A stretch of DNA of 5,807 bases from assembly GCA_016200765.1 (NCBI GenBank), contig JACQEC010000255.1, positions 1 through 5,807 of the forward strand, in the 5' to 3' direction. This document shows, piece after piece, positions 3,668 to 5,807 of the stretch (position 1 is its first letter; every line of letters begins with the position of its first letter). Source of the DNA: Chloroflexota bacterium. Lineage in GTDB: Bacteria; Chloroflexota; Anaerolineae; JACRMK01. Position numbers and translations under genes: made by a program. Under the pieces are notes generated by a model that saw only the letters and a list, made by a program, of their open reading frames with translations, was not told where the DNA came from and did not search any database.

Positions 3668-5807
3668 TCACGTTTGCAATGAGTCGGCCATGACCTCGAC
3701 CCAATGTCGCGCCTTGCGGCCGGTGCCGTGCTCTATCTGCTGGCGGCAGGAGACGCCGCTCACGGCGATTTCGGTGTCGGCGGATTGGGCGCGCACCTTC
3801 GGGAAGAGGCGGTCTTCGCCTACCTTCATTGAAAGCTCGTAGTGCTCGGCCTCGAAGCCAAATGACCCGGCCATGCCACAGCAACCCGCGCCGCTCTCGG
3901 CGACGCTGAACGCGGGGTTCGCCTTCAGCGCGCTGACCACCGGGCTGATACCTACAGCCGCCTTCTGATGGCAGTGGCCGTGCACGAGGACGTTTTTGGG
4001 CGCGGCTGAAAACCGCAGGGCGCCCGTGAACGTGGGCAAGAACTCTTCCATCAACACGGCCTTCGAGGCGACGAGTTTGGCATCGGGGTCGTCGGGCAGA
4101 AGGTCGAGATATTCGTCGCGCAAGGTCAAGAGGCAAGACGGCTCAGTGCCGACGATGGGGATGCCTCGCCGCGCATAGGGCGCGAGCCTGGCGACGTTTT
4201 GCTTTGCAAGCGCGCGCGCCTGTTCAAGCAGTCCTTTTGAGATATAGGGCCTGCCGCAACATGGGCGCTGGAGGGCGAGCACGGTATGGCCTGCGGCTTC
4301 CAGCAGGCGCGTGGCCGCGATGCCGATGGACGGGTAGTTGTAGTTCATGAAGGTGTCCACGAACAGGACAACCTGCGCCACGGCGGTTCCGTTGGCCGGT
4401 CGTCGGGCCGCGCGGCTAAACCAGCGGTCAAAGGTCTGTCGCGCAAACGGCGGCAGATTGCGCTGTGGCGCAATGCCCAATCGCGACATCATCCACTTGC
4501 CGGGCGGCAGGGTTAGGGAGAGGTTGGACAGAGGCGCAAACCACGAGCCGAGGCGGCTAAGCGGCGCGATGTTGGCGAAGAGACGGGCGCGGAGCGGCGT
4601 GCCGTGCTCGGCGTGATACATCGCGAGGAACTCGTACTTGAGTTTTGCCATGTCCACGTTGGAAGCGCATTCGGTCTTGCAGGCCTTGCACTCCAGACAG
4701 AGGTCCATCACCTCGTACATACGACGAGAAGTGAGCGCACCGGCGGGCAGATGGCCGGAGATGGCAAGCCGGAGCGCGTTGGCGCGGCCGCGCGTGGAGT
4801 GTTCTTCGTCGCGCGTGACCTGAAAGGACGGGCACATGGTTCCTTCGCCCTCCTTGCGGCAGACGCCCATGCCGTTGCAGGCTTCTATCGCGCGGGCAAA
4901 GCCTCCATCCTTCGAGAAGTCGAACACCGTCTTGACCGTGTCCGCGCGGTAGCGCGGCCCGTAGCGCAGGTTTTCGGTCATCGGCGGCGCGTCCACAATC
5001 TTGCCCGGATTCATCAGGCGCTGCGGGTCAAAGGCGCGCTTGATCTCTCTGAAGGCGGCATAGAGTTGCGGGCCAAACATCTTCTCGTTGAAGCCGGAGC
5101 GCACGAGGCCATCGCCGTGCTCGCCGCTCATCGCGCCGCCGTATTCGAGCACCAGATCGCTGATGGACTCGGCGATGGTTTTCATGCGCTGGACGCCCTG
5201 CGCGGTTTTGAGGTTGATCAACGGGCGCACATGGATCAGGCCGACCGATGCATGGGCGTAGTACGCGGCGACCGTGTCGTTATCTTTCAGCACGCGGTCG
5301 AAATTGCGGATGTAATCGGCCAGCCGTTCCGGGGCGACGGCGGTGTCCTCGACAAAAGCGATGGGCCGCGAATCGCCTTTGATGCTGTTGAGCAGTCCCT
5401 GCCCGGCTTTGCGCACGGCGAAGCAGTTGGCAATATCCGCCTTGCCGAAGAGGCGCACATGGTTCGGCAGGCTCACCATGCCGCGCCCGTGGCCGCCGCG
5501 CCGCAGACGCGCTTCAAGCCCCTCAATCTTGGCGCGCAGTTCAGACTCCGACTCCCCGTAATATTCCACTACGAGCAGTGCGCCCGGATCGCCCTCCACA
5601 AACGTCATCTTGCGGCGGTATTCGACCTGCTCGCGCGTCATGTCGAGCAGGAGTTTGTCAATCAACTCGACCGAGGCCGGGGCGGTCGCCAAGATGTCAA
5701 CCAGCGAATCCAAGGCGGAGAAGATGTCATCGAAGTGGACCACATCTACCGCATTTAGAGTCGGACGCGGCACCAGATTTAACTTCGCTTCGGTGACGGC
5801 CACGAGC
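3668..5807 (-). CDS. FAD-binding and (Fe-S)-binding oxidoreductase, GlcD-GlcF fusion type (D-lactate/glycolate dehydrogenase-like), 5'-partial
   Basis: A flavin and iron-sulfur dehydrogenase that likely oxidises a 2-hydroxyacid such as D-lactate or glycolate and passes electrons on, probably at the membrane face. The frame is open to the right edge, so the GTG at 5803 is internal; the N-terminal FAD (PCMH) domain, about 250 residues, lies outside. Numbering from that GTG: FAD-linked oxidase C-terminal domain to about 272, with SGEHGDG (226-232) and 'RLMNPGKIVD'; ferredoxin-like part with Cys309, Cys315, Cys324 and the CLECKACKTEC motif (369-379); two cysteine-rich CCG domains with PCCGRPY (514-520), HGHCHQKA (608-615) and GCCGMAGSFGF (640-650). 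The C-terminus 'SCRQQIEHGTGRKARH' is classic for the family. All clusters look intact. Residues 109-115 (MVSLPNH) come from a 23-bp repeat. It converges with the Gfo/Idh gene; exact substrate and electron acceptor are not determinable. Confidence 0.92.
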   Translation of the reverse strand, partial: LVAVTEAKLNLVPRPTLNAVDVVHFDDIFSALDSLVDILATAPASVELIDKLLLDMTREQVEYRRKMTFVEGDPGALLVVEYYGESESELRAKIEGLEARLRRGGHGRGMVSLPNHVRLFGKADIANCFAVRKAGQGLLNSIKGDSRPIAFVEDTAVAPERLADYIRNFDRVLKDNDTVAAYYAHASVGLIHVRPLINLKTAQGVQRMKTIAESISDLVLEYGGAMSGEHGDGLVRSGFNEKMFGPQLYAAFREIKRAFDPQRLMNPGKIVDAPPMTENLRYGPRYRADTVKTVFDFSKDGGFARAIEACNGMGVCRKEGEGTMCPSFQVTRDEEHSTRGRANALRLAISGHLPAGALTSRRMYEVMDLCLECKACKTECASNVDMAKLKYEFLAMYHAEHGTPLRARLFANIAPLSRLGSWFAPLSNLSLTLPPGKWMMSRLGIAPQRNLPPFARQTFDRWFSRAARRPANGTAVAQVVLFVDTFMNYNYPSIGIAATRLLEAAGHTVLALQRPCCGRPYISKGLLEQARALAKQNVARLAPYARRGIPIVGTEPSCLLTLRDEYLDLLPDDPDAKLVASKAVLMEEFLPTFTGALRFSAAPKNVLVHGHCHQKAAVGISPVVSALKANPAFSVAESGAGCCGMAGSFGFEAEHYELSMKVGEDRLFPKVRAQSADTEIAVSGVSCRQQIEHGTGRKARHWVEVMADSLQT
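5458..5480. repeat. 23-bp dispersed repeat, copy 2, in frame inside the Fe-S dehydrogenase gene
   Basis: Identical over 23 bases to 3582-3604, but located within coding sequence. On the coding (minus) strand it is read as MVSLPNH followed by the first base of a valine codon, in the segment 'RRGGHGRG-MVSLPNH-VRLFGKAD'. This precedes 'NCFAVRKAGQGLL', the conserved part where relatives normally have a variable loop. The reading frame is kept, and domains on both sides look normal, so the protein appears to tolerate it. Confidence 0.85.

Noticed and set aside
3573..3842. Small + strand open frame across the convergent gap
   Set aside because: It is composed of repeat sequence and antisense of the Fe-S dehydrogenase C-terminus, with no domain or credible ribosome site.
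4512..4534. GGTTAGGGAGAGG stretch resembling the CT-rich repeat inside the Fe-S dehydrogenase
   Set aside because: It encodes 'NLSLTLPPG' at a position where the family has similar residues, lacks the palindromic arms and matches the repeat only loosely.
4604..5758. Long open frame (384 codons) on the + strand opposite the Fe-S dehydrogenase
   Set aside because: It is antisense to a clear conserved gene, its protein shows no recognisable domain, and long antisense frames are common in GC-rich genes.
5801..5803. GTG on the minus strand as start codon of the Fe-S dehydrogenase
   Set aside because: The frame stays open to the window edge and about 250 residues of the FAD-binding domain usual for this fused family would be missing; the codon is internal.

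Overview
The window is GC-rich bacterial DNA, around 60% G+C by eye, and holds four protein-coding genes. Two of these run off the window edges. The protein families, together with several short repeats that I recall from uncultured Chloroflexota-type (Chloroflexi) genomes, suggest such an organism. That assignment is an inference, because the window carries no rRNA or other phylogenetic marker.

Layout. From the left edge to 769 (+) is the C-terminal three quarters or so of a luciferase-like (LLM class) flavin-dependent oxidoreductase. A 60-base gap with two small hairpins follows. At 830-2431 (+) is a complete N-acyl-D-amino-acid deacylase (D-aminoacylase) family amidohydrolase. A 96-base gap follows, containing a strong 15-bp inverted repeat and a good ribosome binding site. 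At 2528-3538 (+) is a complete Gfo/Idh/MocA-family NAD(P)-dependent sugar dehydrogenase-like protein. A 129-base convergent intergenic region follows and is packed with repeats. From 3668 to the right edge (-) is a large FAD- plus Fe-S-binding 2-hydroxyacid dehydrogenase (fused GlcD/GlcF-like), which lacks its N-terminal FAD-binding part only because the window ends.

Function. The three + strand genes lie head to tail and may be co-transcribed. Together with the convergent flavin/Fe-S dehydrogenase they look like a small catabolic neighbourhood for N-acylated D-amino acids, sugar-type polyols and 2-hydroxyacids. No single pathway joining all four can be proven from sequence. I see no transposase, CRISPR array, tRNA, rRNA, toxin-antitoxin pair or defence system.

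The most notable signal is a set of short dispersed repeats that have entered genes or their ends. A CT-rich palindromic repeat occurs twice, just after the deacylase stop and at the end of the Gfo/Idh gene, where it supplies the last eight codons and the stop. A 23-bp repeat occurs in two identical copies, one intergenic and one read in frame inside the Fe-S dehydrogenase. A third repeat-like segment is read in frame inside the deacylase. The genes themselves look ordinary and intact.
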